Positions 17,268-25,505 of a stretch of DNA of 64,000 bases are shown here, in pieces. A program made the translations under genes and the position numbers. The notes below the pieces were generated by a model. That model was not told the DNA's origin. It saw only the letters and a program-made list of their open reading frames with translations, and did no database searches. The stretch comes from an uncultured Oscillospiraceae bacterium (GTDB lineage Bacteria > Bacillota > Clostridia > Oscillospirales > Oscillospiraceae). The stretch's first letter is position 1. Each line of letters starts with the position of its first letter. Location: positions 1 through 64,000 of the forward strand of contig CAJULM010000014.1 of assembly GCA_910587285.1 (NCBI GenBank), read 5' to 3'.

Positions 17268-17300
17268 TTCCGTCACCACCCCCCACGTAGTCGAGCCCAA
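17268..17300 (+). other. Right attachment site (attR)
   Basis: Element sequence CGTCACCACCC joins host sequence CGTAGTCGAGCCC across CCCCA (17281-17285), with the proposed CA crossover at 17284-17285. Confidence 0.6.
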
Positions 17301-18087
17301 ATGCCCCGGCGTGGTGGAGCGTTACATAGACCTCAGCGGCTTTTATGACCGAACCGGGCTCCAGCCTTTGAAAGAACAGATTTTGGATGCCACGGCAGAG
17401 TACCAGGGCCACTATAAACGGGTGTACCGCTGTCTGGGAGCCGCGGGAGAACTGCGTAGGGATTTAAATGAGCTCTTGGCCGATGAATCAGTACGGCACA
17501 AGCTGGCTAAGCGGGCGGCAGGCATCATCAGCCGGGAGCTGAAAAAACCGGGCGGCAGCGGACAGGAATCCCAGCGCTTCCTCTCCGCCGTTACCCACCA
17601 GGGCCTCGTCACCCTCTGGGAAACGGTAGAAGCTCAGGCAAACCGGGTATATGAGCTGGCCGACAGCTACGGCCTCGCTCACGACCTTCTCAACCCCATT
17701 CTCACCGCCGCTTTGGCCGCCGGGCATCGGGCCATCGTCTGCCCTGACCCCATGGCTCCCGACCGGCTGGCCCACCTCATTTTCCCCGACCTGTCCCTGG
17801 CCTTTGTCACCTCCGCCGGCGAGGCCCCCTGGCCTCACCACGCATACCGCAGACTGCGGCTGGACGCCATGGCGGATGCCGAGGCCTGCCGGGCCAACCG
17901 TCCCCGCCTGCGCTTTACCAGAAAGGTGGCCGCGGCCCTGGTTGACGAGGGGGTAACTGCCCTAACCCAAGCTAAACAGGCCCATGACCGGCTGGAGCAG
18001 CTTTATAATCCCCATGTGGACTTTGGCGGCGTGACCACCCTGGCCGATCAGCTGGCAGATCAAGTGCTGGCGCTGAACCGAATCTAA
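17284..18087 (+). pseudogene. P-loop ATPase, 3' part (gene split by an insertion)
   Basis: 267 codons that continue the fragment at 2929-3203: the H codon CAC is restored when CA from either junction is followed by C17286, giving GTAP|HVVEPKCPG, and the frame is kept. The segment holds YIDLSGFYDRTGL, a helical middle and the C-terminal LYNPHVDFGGVTTLADQL. An artificial frame opens upstream inside the element (TTG 17161), so a headless product might be made, but it lacks Walker A. A terminator follows the stop codon. Function of the family is unknown. Confidence 0.85.
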
Positions 18088-18093
18088 AAAGGA

Positions 18094-18118
18094 GCGGGAC
18101 GCTTCAGCGGCGTCCCGC
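18094..18118 (+). terminator. Terminator after the ATPase
   Basis: Nine-base perfect stem GCGGGACGC / GCGTCCCGC, seven-base loop, then ATATTTTTG. It starts six bases past the stop. Confidence 0.85.
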
Positions 18119-18181
18119 ATATTTTTGCAGCCGGTCGGACAATTACGATCTTTGCAGCGCGATTTGCTGCCTTTCGGACAC

Positions 18182-18451
18182 CTACAACCAGTCGGACAGC
18201 ACGTCGTTCAAAGTGACGGGCGTTACCCCATTGCGCAGCAGCAATTCACTGAGCTCGTCGATGCGGGCGGCGCTGCACGTCACATGGGGCACGGACGCCT
18301 CACAGCCGCCCTTTTCCACAATCTTGATTCCGTAGCTTTCGCAAGAATATGGCCCTACGTCCATTTCACCTACGAGAATGGAGTAGTCATAGCTGCGCTC
18401 CGCACCGGTCTCATCCGGGAGCTTCAGGGTTTGTAAGTACAGCTCTCGCAT
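18182..18451 (-). CDS. Small conserved protein, DUF6514-like
   Basis: 89-residue soluble protein: MRELYLQTLKLPDETG, DYSILVGEMDVGPYSCESYGIKI, then CSAARIDELSELLLRNGVTP. The Y.I...YGI core followed by an R(I)xEL.xLL..N.VTP ending resembles the small Firmicute family DUF6514, of unknown role. ATG 18451 is set by GAGGTG six bases upstream; the longer frame (to 18520) has no site. It is not coupled to the etf operon, which ends in its own terminator before this gene's promoter region. The family name is from memory of the pattern. Confidence 0.65.
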   Translation of the reverse strand: MRELYLQTLKLPDETGAERSYDYSILVGEMDVGPYSCESYGIKIVEKGGCEASVPHVTCSAARIDELSELLLRNGVTPVTLNDVLSDWL

Positions 18452-18635
18452 TGACTTCACCTCTCTTTCCTCTACATTATTACCAAGAAAACCGCCGGGT
18501 GCAAGCAAAAGAAATCGCAAATTTCGACATTTTTCAGCACTGGTACAAGATGTGGAACTATACGCTTAGTATTCAACACCAATCCTGGTTGGTCCACAGA
18601 TTTTCGCCTAAAAATTATGTAAAAATGCACAAAAA

Positions 18636-18666
18636 GCCAAGGGCAGACTATTTGTCTGCCCTTGGC
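18636..18666 (-). terminator. Terminator of the butyryl-CoA operon
   Basis: 13-base perfect stem GCCAAGGGCAGAC / GTCTGCCCTTGGC, five-base loop, then TTTTTGTG on the minus strand, 32 bases past the etfA stop. Confidence 0.9.
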
Positions 18667-18697
18667 CTATACAGATGGAAATATTTAGGCGTTCTAA

Positions 18698-19804
18698 TTA
18701 ACCCTTGGCTGCCTTGAAGGACTTGATGGCCTCGGCCAGCATGGGGCCAACCTTGAACAGGTCGCCGGTGATGCCGTAGGTGGCCGCGTCAAAGATGGGC
18801 GCGGAACCGTTCTTGTTCACCGCGATGATGCACTCGCTGTCCTGCATACCGGCCAGATGCTGAATCGCACCGGAGATGCCCAGGGCCACATAGATCTTGG
18901 GATGTACGGTCTTGCCGGTCTGGCCCACCTGGTGGTCCACGCCGATCCAGCCCGCGTCCACCACGGCGCGGGACGCGCCCACTACGCCGCCCAGCACATT
19001 GGCCAGCTCCTCAGCGATCTCGATGCCCCGGGTGGGGTTGGAGCTGATGCCGCGGCCCACGGCCACCACCACGTCAGCGCCGATCAGGTCCACCAACTTC
19101 TTGGCGGACTTCTTGATCTCCACCAGGTCCACATGGATATCGGACTTGTCCAGCTTCACGTCCACGTGCTCCAGCATGGTCTGCTGGCTCTTGGCCTCGT
19201 CAAAGGCCTGGGTCTGCATCACGCCGGGGCGGACAGTGGACATCTGGGGACGGTAGTCCGGGCACACGATGGTGGCCATCAGGTGCCCGCCGAAGGCCGG
19301 ACGGGTCATCTTCAGGTTCTTGTTGTTCTCAAAGACAGTGTTATCCACGTCGATGGTGGAGGTGGTCTTCAGGAAGGCCTTGTACTTCTCCACGTCCACG
19401 TCCAGGTGGGTGCAGTCGGCAGTGAGGCCGGTGTGCAGGCGGGCGGCCACGCGGGGGCCCAGGTCCCGGCCGATGTTGGTCGCGCCAATCAGGAACACCT
19501 CGGGCTTGTGCTCCTCCACCAGATCGCACAGCACCTTGGTGTAGGCGTCGGTGGTGTAGTCCTTCAACAGCTCGTGGTCACAGATGTACACCTTGTCCGC
19601 ACCGTAGCCGCCCAGCGCCTTGGCATAGGTCTCGTTCACGCCGCTACCCAGCAGCACGCCGCACAGCTCCACGCCCAGGTCGTCGGCCAGCTTCCGACCC
19701 TCGCTCAGCAGCTGATAGCCGGTGCCCAGGATCACGCCGTCCCGCTGCTCACAAAATACCCACACGCCCTTGAAGGCGGCGGTGTCTTTACTATTATAAG
19801 CCAT
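18698..19804 (-). CDS. etfA: Electron transfer flavoprotein, alpha subunit
   Basis: With EtfB forms the FAD-carrying partner of butyryl-CoA dehydrogenase; in clostridia this complex uses NADH to reduce crotonyl-CoA and ferredoxin together (bifurcation, inferred here from the operon). 368 residues. The N-terminal ETF domain is followed by the C-terminal FAD domain with GRGISSNP, GASRAVVDAGW, QVGQTGKTV, ALGISGAIQH and AVNKNGSAPIF (about residues 250-350). ATG 19804 follows GGGGAGG by six bases; a TTG at 19810 is inside that spacing. It is the last gene of crt-hbd-bcd-etfB-etfA, 18 bases after etfB. Confidence 0.95.
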   Translation of the reverse strand: MAYNSKDTAAFKGVWVFCEQRDGVILGTGYQLLSEGRKLADDLGVELCGVLLGSGVNETYAKALGGYGADKVYICDHELLKDYTTDAYTKVLCDLVEEHKPEVFLIGATNIGRDLGPRVAARLHTGLTADCTHLDVDVEKYKAFLKTTSTIDVDNTVFENNKNLKMTRPAFGGHLMATIVCPDYRPQMSTVRPGVMQTQAFDEAKSQQTMLEHVDVKLDKSDIHVDLVEIKKSAKKLVDLIGADVVVAVGRGISSNPTRGIEIAEELANVLGGVVGASRAVVDAGWIGVDHQVGQTGKTVHPKIYVALGISGAIQHLAGMQDSECIIAVNKNGSAPIFDAATYGITGDLFKVGPMLAEAIKSFKAAKG

Positions 19805-19822
19805 ATTCAACCTCCCCTTTCC

Positions 19823-20629
19823 TTAGATGATGTGCTTCTCGCCCAGCATGGACACCAGCTGCTCGCACGCGGCCTTATCCGCGCCCTCCAGCATAGTGCC
19901 CTTGCCCTTCACCGGGGGAGAGAAGGACTTGTACACCTGGGTGGGCGAGCCCTTCAGGCCCACGTTCTCCGCAGAGGCGATCCACTTGCTCTCCAGCAGG
20001 GCGTTGAAGTCCCACATGGTGTAGGGCTTGGCGTAGCACTCCATGATGCCGGACACGCTCATGTACCGTGGGGTGTTCAGCTCCTTGATGCAGGTGAGCA
20101 CGCAGGGGGTCTGCACCTTGATGGTCATGTAGCCGTCCTCCAGCTCACGCCGCACGGTCAGCTCGCCGTCCTTGTAGTCGATGGCGGTGACATAGGTGAC
20201 CTGGGGCAGCCCCAGCTTCTCGGCGATCTGGGGACCCACCTGGGCGGTGTCGCCGTCGATGGCCTGACGGCCGCACATCACGATGTCGCCCTTCTCCACG
20301 CCGATCTTCTCAATGGCGGCGGTGAGGGTGTTGGAGGTGGCCCAGGTGTCGGCGCCGCCGAACTCGCGGGCGGACACCAGGTACGCCTCGTCGGCGCCCA
20401 TGGCCAGGCACTCCCGGAGCATAGACTCCGTGGGCGGGGGACCCATGGACACGACGCAAACCTTTACGTCGGGGTTGGTCTCTTTGATCTGCAGGGCCGC
20501 CTCCAGGGCGTTCATGTCATCGGGGTTGGAAATGGTGGCCATAGCCGCGCGGTCCATGGTGCCGTCCGCTTTGACGGCCACCACGCCGGAGGTGTCGGGC
20601 ACCTGCTTGACGCAGACAATGATTTTCAT
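19823..20629 (-). CDS. etfB: Electron transfer flavoprotein, beta subunit
   Basis: 268 residues, the usual size for clostridial EtfB. It binds the second flavin and AMP in the EtfAB dimer. Visible: KIIVCVKQVPDT at the N-terminus, SNPDDMNALEAALQIKE, VVSMGPP, then the nucleotide-binding CGRQAIDGDTAQVGPQIAEKLG (about 120-141), and a C-terminal tail that reaches over EtfA. ATG follows AGGAGG by nine bases. It is 15 bases after bcd and 18 bases before etfA. Confidence 0.95.
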   Translation of the reverse strand: MKIIVCVKQVPDTSGVVAVKADGTMDRAAMATISNPDDMNALEAALQIKETNPDVKVCVVSMGPPPTESMLRECLAMGADEAYLVSAREFGGADTWATSNTLTAAIEKIGVEKGDIVMCGRQAIDGDTAQVGPQIAEKLGLPQVTYVTAIDYKDGELTVRRELEDGYMTIKVQTPCVLTCIKELNTPRYMSVSGIMECYAKPYTMWDFNALLESKWIASAENVGLKGSPTQVYKSFSPPVKGKGTMLEGADKAACEQLVSMLGEKHII

Positions 20630-20644
20630 GGTGTTTCTACCTCC

Positions 20645-21799
20645 TTACTTAATGATCGCGCCGGAAATGACCATGCGCTGCACCTCAGAGGTGCCCTCGT
20701 AGATTTCGGTGATCTTGGCGTCACGCATCATGCGCTCCACGGGGTAATCCCGGGTATAGCCGTAGCCGCCGAACAGCTGCACGCAACGGCGGGTCACGTC
20801 GCTGGCGGTCTCCGCCGCCACCAGCTTGGCCATGGCCGCGTCCACGCCAAAGGCCTCGTGGTTCTGCTTCTTCATAGCGGCGGCATACACCAGGTACTTG
20901 GCCGCCTGAGTGCGGGCGTACATATCCGCCAGCTCGAACTGGGTGTTCTGCTGCTTGGCGATGGGCTTGCCGAACTGCACGCGCTCCTTGGTGTAGGCGA
21001 TGGTCTCGTCAATGGCGCCCTCGGCCAAGCCCAGAGCCTGAGCCGCAATACCGATACGGCCGCCGTCCAGAGTGGCCATGGCCTCGTTAAAGCCCTTGCC
21101 CTGCTTGCCCAGCAGACGGTCGCCGGGAATCACACAGTCCTCAAAGATCAGCTCGCAGGTGGAGGAGCCGCGGATGCCCATCTTCTTCTCGTGCTTGCCC
21201 ACGGAGAAGCCCTTGTCAGTGCGCTCCACGATGAACGCGGACAGCTCCTTGGTCTTGCGGCCCCGCTTCTCAATGATGCCGGTGATGGCGATGACGATGA
21301 ACACGTTGGCATAGCCCGCGTTGGTGATGAAAATCTTGGAGCCGTTCAGCACCCAGTCGCCGTTCTCGTTCTTCACGGCGGTGGTCTGCTGGCCCTGGGC
21401 GTCGGTGCCGGCGCCGGGCTCGGTGAGGCCGAAGGCCCCAATCCACTCGCCCGAGCAGAGCTTGGGCAGATAGTACTTCTTCTGCTCCTCGGTGCCATAC
21501 TCAAAGATGGGGTTGCAGCACAGGCTGGTGTGGGCGGACAGAATGACGGACGTGGTGCCGCACACCTTGGCCATCTCCTCCACCGCCATCACGTAGGACA
21601 GGTAATCGGCCCCCGCCCCGCCGTACTCCTTGGGCAGATAAATGCCCATCATGCCCAGCTTGGCCATCTTTTTGACGGTCTCCTCCGGGAAACGCTCCTC
21701 CTCGTCCACATCCGCGGCGATGGGCTTGACCTCATTCTCCGCGAAATCCTGGAACAGCTTCTGGAGCATTGCCTGCTCTTTGGACAGTTTAAAATCCAT
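20645..21799 (-). CDS. bcd: Short-chain acyl-CoA (butyryl-CoA) dehydrogenase
   Basis: FAD enzyme that reduces crotonyl-CoA to butyryl-CoA with EtfAB. 384 residues in the standard three-domain acyl-CoA dehydrogenase fold: FGLTEPGAGTDAQ and GSKIFITNAGYA in the middle domain, ARTQAAKYLVYAAA in the C-terminal helices, LFGGYGYTRDYP and the catalytic Glu in YEGTSEVQR (about residues 365-373). Start after GGAGG. The operon with crt, hbd and etfBA makes butyryl-CoA its likely product rather than a degradative role. Confidence 0.94.
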   Translation of the reverse strand: MDFKLSKEQAMLQKLFQDFAENEVKPIAADVDEEERFPEETVKKMAKLGMMGIYLPKEYGGAGADYLSYVMAVEEMAKVCGTTSVILSAHTSLCCNPIFEYGTEEQKKYYLPKLCSGEWIGAFGLTEPGAGTDAQGQQTTAVKNENGDWVLNGSKIFITNAGYANVFIVIAITGIIEKRGRKTKELSAFIVERTDKGFSVGKHEKKMGIRGSSTCELIFEDCVIPGDRLLGKQGKGFNEAMATLDGGRIGIAAQALGLAEGAIDETIAYTKERVQFGKPIAKQQNTQFELADMYARTQAAKYLVYAAAMKKQNHEAFGVDAAMAKLVAAETASDVTRRCVQLFGGYGYTRDYPVERMMRDAKITEIYEGTSEVQRMVISGAIIK

Positions 21800-21834
21800 G
21801 TGTTTTTACCTCCTTATAACTTGCCCGCCGGCCC

Positions 21835-22707
21835 TTACAGCTCGTCGGCAGCGGTCTTGGTGCGGTCCGCGTTATAGACATAGAAGCCCTTGCCGGACTT
21901 CACGCCCAGCTGACCGCCCCGAACCATCTTCCGCAGCAGCGGGCAGGCGCGGTACTTGCTGTCGCCGGTCTCGTGATACAGCACGTCCATGATGGCCAGG
22001 CAGATGTCCAGGCCGATGAAGTCGCCCAGCTCCAGGGGACCCATGGGATGGTTGGCTCCCAGCTTCATGGCGGCGTCAATGCCCGCGATGTTGGACACGC
22101 CCTCCATCTTGATGAAGGCGGCCTCGTTGATCATGGGAATCAGGATGCGGTTCACCACAAAGCCGGCGGCCTCGTTCACCTGCACGGGGGTCTTGCCCAG
22201 CTCCTCCGAGATGGACACGATGTCCGCCACCATGGAGGCGGGGGTGTTCGCGCCAGCAATTACCTCGATGAGCTTCATCCGGTCGGCGGGGTTGAAGAAG
22301 TGCATCCCGATCAGGGGACGGCTCAGGCCCTTGCCGATCTCGGTGATGGACAGGGAGGAGGTGTTGGAGGCGAAAATGCACTCCGCCTTGCAGATCTTGT
22401 CCAGCTCGCCGAAGGTGGCCTGCTTCACACCCATGTCCTCAAACGCGGCCTCCACGATCAGGTCGCAGTCAGCGCACAGGTCCTCCTTAAGACCGGCAGT
22501 GATGGCGGCGCAGATGCCGTCGGCCTTGGCCTGGTCCATCTTGCCCTTTTCCACCAGCTTGGCATAGCCCTTCTGGATCTTGGCCTTGCCGTTGTCGGCC
22601 CACTCCTGCTTGATGTCGCACAGGGCGACGCTCCAGCCGCTCTGGGCAAACGCCTTGGCGATGCCCTGACCCATGGTACCGGCGCCGATTACGCCTACTT
22701 TTTTCAT
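21835..22707 (-). CDS. hbd: 3-hydroxybutyryl-CoA dehydrogenase
   Basis: Reduces acetoacetyl-CoA to 3-hydroxybutyryl-CoA. 290 residues: Rossmann motif GAGTMGQGIA (7-16), ASNTSSLSIT, the catalytic His in GMHFFNPADRMKLIEVI (about residues 135-150), VVNRILIPM and NHPMGPLELGDFIGLD in the C-terminal helical domain. GGAGG lies before the ATG. Second gene of the butyrate operon, 44 bases after crt. No thiolase is present in the cluster, so acetoacetyl-CoA must come from a gene elsewhere. Confidence 0.95.
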   Translation of the reverse strand: MKKVGVIGAGTMGQGIAKAFAQSGWSVALCDIKQEWADNGKAKIQKGYAKLVEKGKMDQAKADGICAAITAGLKEDLCADCDLIVEAAFEDMGVKQATFGELDKICKAECIFASNTSSLSITEIGKGLSRPLIGMHFFNPADRMKLIEVIAGANTPASMVADIVSISEELGKTPVQVNEAAGFVVNRILIPMINEAAFIKMEGVSNIAGIDAAMKLGANHPMGPLELGDFIGLDICLAIMDVLYHETGDSKYRACPLLRKMVRGGQLGVKSGKGFYVYNADRTKTAADEL

Positions 22708-22751
22708 GATGTATTTCCTCCTAAAATTTAAATTTTGGCTTGGATATTATG

Positions 22752-23528
22752 TCACTTGTTCTGGAAGTGCTTCTCGGCACGCTTCTCCAAAAACGCACCC
22801 ATGCCCTCGTTCTTGTCCTCGGTGCCGCAGGTGACGCCGAAGGCCTCGGCCTCAAAGGCGGAACCGGTGGCGATATCGATCTGCATCCCCATACGGATGC
22901 AGCGCTTGGACTCCTGGACGGCGATGGGAGCGTTGGCGCAGATGGCGTTGGCCAGCTCCATAGCCTTATCCATCAGCTCCTCGGGGGCGTAAACCTGGCT
23001 GACCAGGCCGATCTCCTTGGCCTCGGCCGCGCCGATCACCTTGGCGGTGAGGATGAGCTCCATGGCCTTGGAAATGCCCACGATGCGGGGCAGGCGCTGG
23101 GTGCCGCCAAAGCCCGGCGTGATGCCCAGACCCACCTCGGGCTGGCCAAACTTGGCCTTTTCAGAGGCAATGCGGATGTCGCAGGACATGGCCAGCTCGC
23201 ACCCGCCGCCCAGAGCGAACCCGTTGACCGCAGCGATCACGGGCTTGGACAGATTCTCCAGACGCAGGAACACCCCGCCGCCGTGGACGCCGAACTTCTT
23301 GCCGTCGATGGCGGAGAAGCCTTTCATCTCGCCGATATCGGCGCCCGCCACAAAGGACCGGCCCGCACCGGTGAGAATGACCGCGTGGATATCCGGCGAC
23401 GCCTCCACCTTGGTGATGACCTCGTCCAGATCGCTCAGCACCTGGCTGTTCAGGGCATTGAGCGCCTCGGGGCGATTGATGGTCAAAATCGCCACAGCGC
23501 CCTGCTGTTCAAAGTTGACAAATGACAT
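22752..23528 (-). CDS. crt: 3-hydroxybutyryl-CoA dehydratase (crotonase)
   Basis: Removes water from 3-hydroxybutyryl-CoA to give crotonyl-CoA. 258 residues of the enoyl-CoA hydratase fold: NRPEALNALN, the oxyanion-hole segment AGRSFVAGADIGEM, ALGGGCELAMSCD with one catalytic Glu, and GQPEVGLGITPGFGGTQRLPR with the second Glu (about 134). ATG 23528 is nine bases after GGAGG; the longer frame upstream to 23612 has no site and lacks family similarity. First gene of the operon, behind a leader of roughly 200 bases. Confidence 0.95.
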   Translation of the reverse strand: MSFVNFEQQGAVAILTINRPEALNALNSQVLSDLDEVITKVEASPDIHAVILTGAGRSFVAGADIGEMKGFSAIDGKKFGVHGGGVFLRLENLSKPVIAAVNGFALGGGCELAMSCDIRIASEKAKFGQPEVGLGITPGFGGTQRLPRIVGISKAMELILTAKVIGAAEAKEIGLVSQVYAPEELMDKAMELANAICANAPIAVQESKRCIRMGMQIDIATGSAFEAEAFGVTCGTEDKNEGMGAFLEKRAEKHFQNK

Positions 23529-23740
23529 CAGATATTGCCTCCTTAAATAATGTACTGGTCCAATGCTTGGAATCACAGCGGGTTCCTCTCTCCGCGCCCT
23601 GCCCCTTTCCATCCAACTGCGCCAAAGTTTGCTATTTTTTTAACAAGTCGGAGCAAAAGGGCGGCGGCCATGACGGCAGCTGTATCCGCCAGTCATGCCG
23701 CACCGAGCAGCCAGAGAAGGGCCCTCTGAATCCTCTCATA

Positions 23741-23769
23741 AGTATACCGCCTTTGTTCTGCTAATGCAA
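23741..23769 (-). promoter_or_regulatory. Promoter of the butyryl-CoA operon
   Basis: Minus-strand TTGCAT (23769-23764), 17-base spacer, TATACT (23746-23741). The space to the crt ATG is about 205 bases; nothing in this leader matches a riboswitch or terminator I know. The 23529-23880 gap holds no other gene. Confidence 0.7.
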
Positions 23770-23842
23770 GGAGTTTTTGAAACAATATTCAGGTTTTTCA
23801 CAAAAATTCTCCTGGTTTTTTACTGGACGGACGGGAAAAAAA

Positions 23843-23873
23843 AACGCCGTCCCCAATTCCTGGAAACGGCGTT
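23843..23873 (-). terminator. Terminator of the rimP-to-DUF554 gene run
   Basis: AACGCCGT / ACGGCGTT stem followed on the minus strand by nine T residues. It lies eight bases past the DUF554 stop. Confidence 0.85.
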
Positions 23874-23880
23874 CCTGATT

Positions 23881-24588
23881 TCACAGCAGCTGCGTCAGCC
23901 ACTGTGCCAACGGTATGTAAGCAATGGGTAAAAACATAGCGGGCAGCATATTCCCCACCTTGATTTTTTCCCTCCCCAGACCCAGCATATTGAACGCGAT
24001 GGCCACGATGAGCGCACCCCCCACCGCCGTCATCTCCGTCACCACCGCCGCCGGGAGGTAGGGACCCACCCAAGCGGCCAGCAGGGTGATGCCCCCCTGG
24101 TAAAGCAGCAGGGGAATAGCGGAAAACGCCACTCCAATCCCCATCGTAGCTGTAAAGGAGATGGCCGTTACCCCGTCGATGACCCCCTTGGACACGATGA
24201 TGCCATAATTGTGGTTCAACCCCGCTTCAATGGACCCGGTAATCGCCATGGCACCCACGCAGAACAGCAGCGAGGCTGTGACAAACCCCTCCGTGAAGCG
24301 GCTGTCTCCCCCTCCCCTCGCCATCCTAACCTGAAGCAGATTCCCCGCTCCCTCCAGACGGCCCTCAATATCCACAGCATGGCCAATCACGGTCCCGGCC
24401 ACCATGCACACAATGACGCACAGCATATCCTCCGTCCCCACCATGCTACTCACCCCTACCCCCAACACGCAAAGGCTCAGGGCCTGGGTTAGAATGGCCA
24501 TAAGACGGGCGCTGATGAGGTTTTTAAACGCCAGGCCCAGTCCGCTTCCTATCAGCACAAAGGCCACATTGATCATCGTCGCGATCAT
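23881..24588 (-). CDS. DUF554-family membrane protein
   Basis: 235-residue integral membrane protein with about six or seven hydrophobic helices, no signal peptide, unknown transport or structural role. Family features: N-terminal MINVAFVLIGSGLGL, the EGFVTASLLFCVGAMAITGSI stretch near residue 100, GVIDGVTAISFTATMGIGVAFSAIP and C-terminal LLPAMFLPI. The start at 24588 overlaps the ribF stop (ATGA), so the genes are translationally coupled. It is the last gene of the run. Confidence 0.85.
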   Translation of the reverse strand: MIATMINVAFVLIGSGLGLAFKNLISARLMAILTQALSLCVLGVGVSSMVGTEDMLCVIVCMVAGTVIGHAVDIEGRLEGAGNLLQVRMARGGGDSRFTEGFVTASLLFCVGAMAITGSIEAGLNHNYGIIVSKGVIDGVTAISFTATMGIGVAFSAIPLLLYQGGITLLAAWVGPYLPAAVVTEMTAVGGALIVAIAFNMLGLGREKIKVGNMLPAMFLPIAYIPLAQWLTQLL

Positions 24589-25499
24589 TGGACCGGCCCC
24601 TTCGCTGCAAAATAGGAGCGGGTCTGCGCCGCATTTTCCAAAATGGCGGCGCGCAGTTGGTCCACGCCGCTGAACTTTCGCTCCGGCCGCAGCTGCTTGT
24701 GCAGCTCCAGGCAGATGGTCTGACCATACAGATCCCCCTGGAAGTCCAAAATCCACGGCTCCACCGTCACCCCGGCCAGCCCCGCGTTCACCGTGGGGCG
24801 CACCCCCACGTTAGTCACCGCCAGCCGGCTGTCCCCGTCTGGGAGCAACACCCGGGAGGCGTATACCCCAAAAGCGGGGGCGATCACCCCATCGGGCACC
24901 AGCAGGTTGGCAGTGGGGGTGCCCAAGGTGCGGCCCAACTCGCTGCCATGGACCACAGGCCCGGACAGGATATGGGGGTGCCCCAAAAACCGGGCGGCTC
25001 GCTCCAGCTCGCCCGCCTCCACCAGCGCCCGAATGTGGGTGGAGGATACCGTAATCCCATCCAGCTCCACCTTGGGGATGATGTCGCAGCCCATACCCAA
25101 CGCCCCGCACTGTTCCCTCAGCCGCTCCGGGGTGCCCTCTCCGCCCCGACCAAAACGGAAATCGTGGCCCGCCACCACATGGACAGCCCTCAGATGCGTT
25201 TGCAGGTAGTCCGCGACGAAATCCCGCCAGTCCATGTCCCGCATCACATCAAAGGGAGCCACCACAACCTCCCGGATGCCGTACAGCTCCTCCATCAGCC
25301 TCCGGCGGTCCTCCACCCCGGTGAGCAGGGAGATCACTCTCCCTGTCAAGGCCGCCGTGGGGCTGCGGTCGAAGGTAAAGGCGCTGGGTAGGGCGTTTAG
25401 CGCCTTTGCCCGCTGTGCCACGGTGTGCAGCAGCGCCCCATGGCCAAGGTGCACCCCGTCAAAAAAGCCCAGGGCGATAACTCTTGGTTGATTTTTCAT
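24585..25499 (-). CDS. ribF: Bifunctional riboflavin kinase / FAD synthetase
   Basis: Makes FMN and then FAD from riboflavin. 304 residues. The N-terminal nucleotidyltransferase domain has GFFDGVHLGH (12-21), the FRFGRGGEG loop (about 113) and SSTHIR; the C-terminal flavokinase has GTPTANL with the Thr that binds metal and WILDFQGDLYG. It starts six bases after truB and overlaps the DUF554 gene by four bases. The truB-ribF pairing is common in Firmicutes. Confidence 0.94.
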   Translation of the reverse strand: MKNQPRVIALGFFDGVHLGHGALLHTVAQRAKALNALPSAFTFDRSPTAALTGRVISLLTGVEDRRRLMEELYGIREVVVAPFDVMRDMDWRDFVADYLQTHLRAVHVVAGHDFRFGRGGEGTPERLREQCGALGMGCDIIPKVELDGITVSSTHIRALVEAGELERAARFLGHPHILSGPVVHGSELGRTLGTPTANLLVPDGVIAPAFGVYASRVLLPDGDSRLAVTNVGVRPTVNAGLAGVTVEPWILDFQGDLYGQTICLELHKQLRPERKFSGVDQLRAAILENAAQTRSYFAAKGPVQ

Positions 25500-25505
25500 C
25501 TGTAA

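Larger units (their letters stand above)
3204..17285. mobile_element. Integrated element of about 14.08 kb carrying Wadjet
   Basis: Its boundaries are set by the split ATPase gene. Bases up to 3203 and from 17286 onward rejoin in frame to give one 358-codon gene, and CCCCA is shared at both junctions (3199-3203 and 17281-17285). A serine recombinase gene lies 70 bases inside the left end. Joining the two inner ends gives ACCCCCCAGGGGGT, an inverted repeat around a CA dinucleotide, as expected of an attP site used by a large serine integrase. Cargo in order: recombinase, decayed toxin-antitoxin pair, jetABCD, resolvase-like ORF, short-chain dehydrogenase pseudogene, CCA-adding enzyme, a second pseudogene, an unknown ORF and a recombinase scrap. 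I see no conjugation or replication genes, so it would need help to move between cells. That everything arrived in one event is an inference. Confidence 0.8.

Noticed and set aside
18857..21877. A 1006-codon open frame antisense to etfA, etfB and bcd
   Set aside because: It is a mirror of GC-rich codon bias in real genes; composition is His/Gly/Leu-rich, with no ribosome site or domain.
23529..23740. A riboswitch in the leader of the butyryl-CoA operon
   Set aside because: The leader is about 200 bases long but shows no terminator hairpin and no motif I can match.
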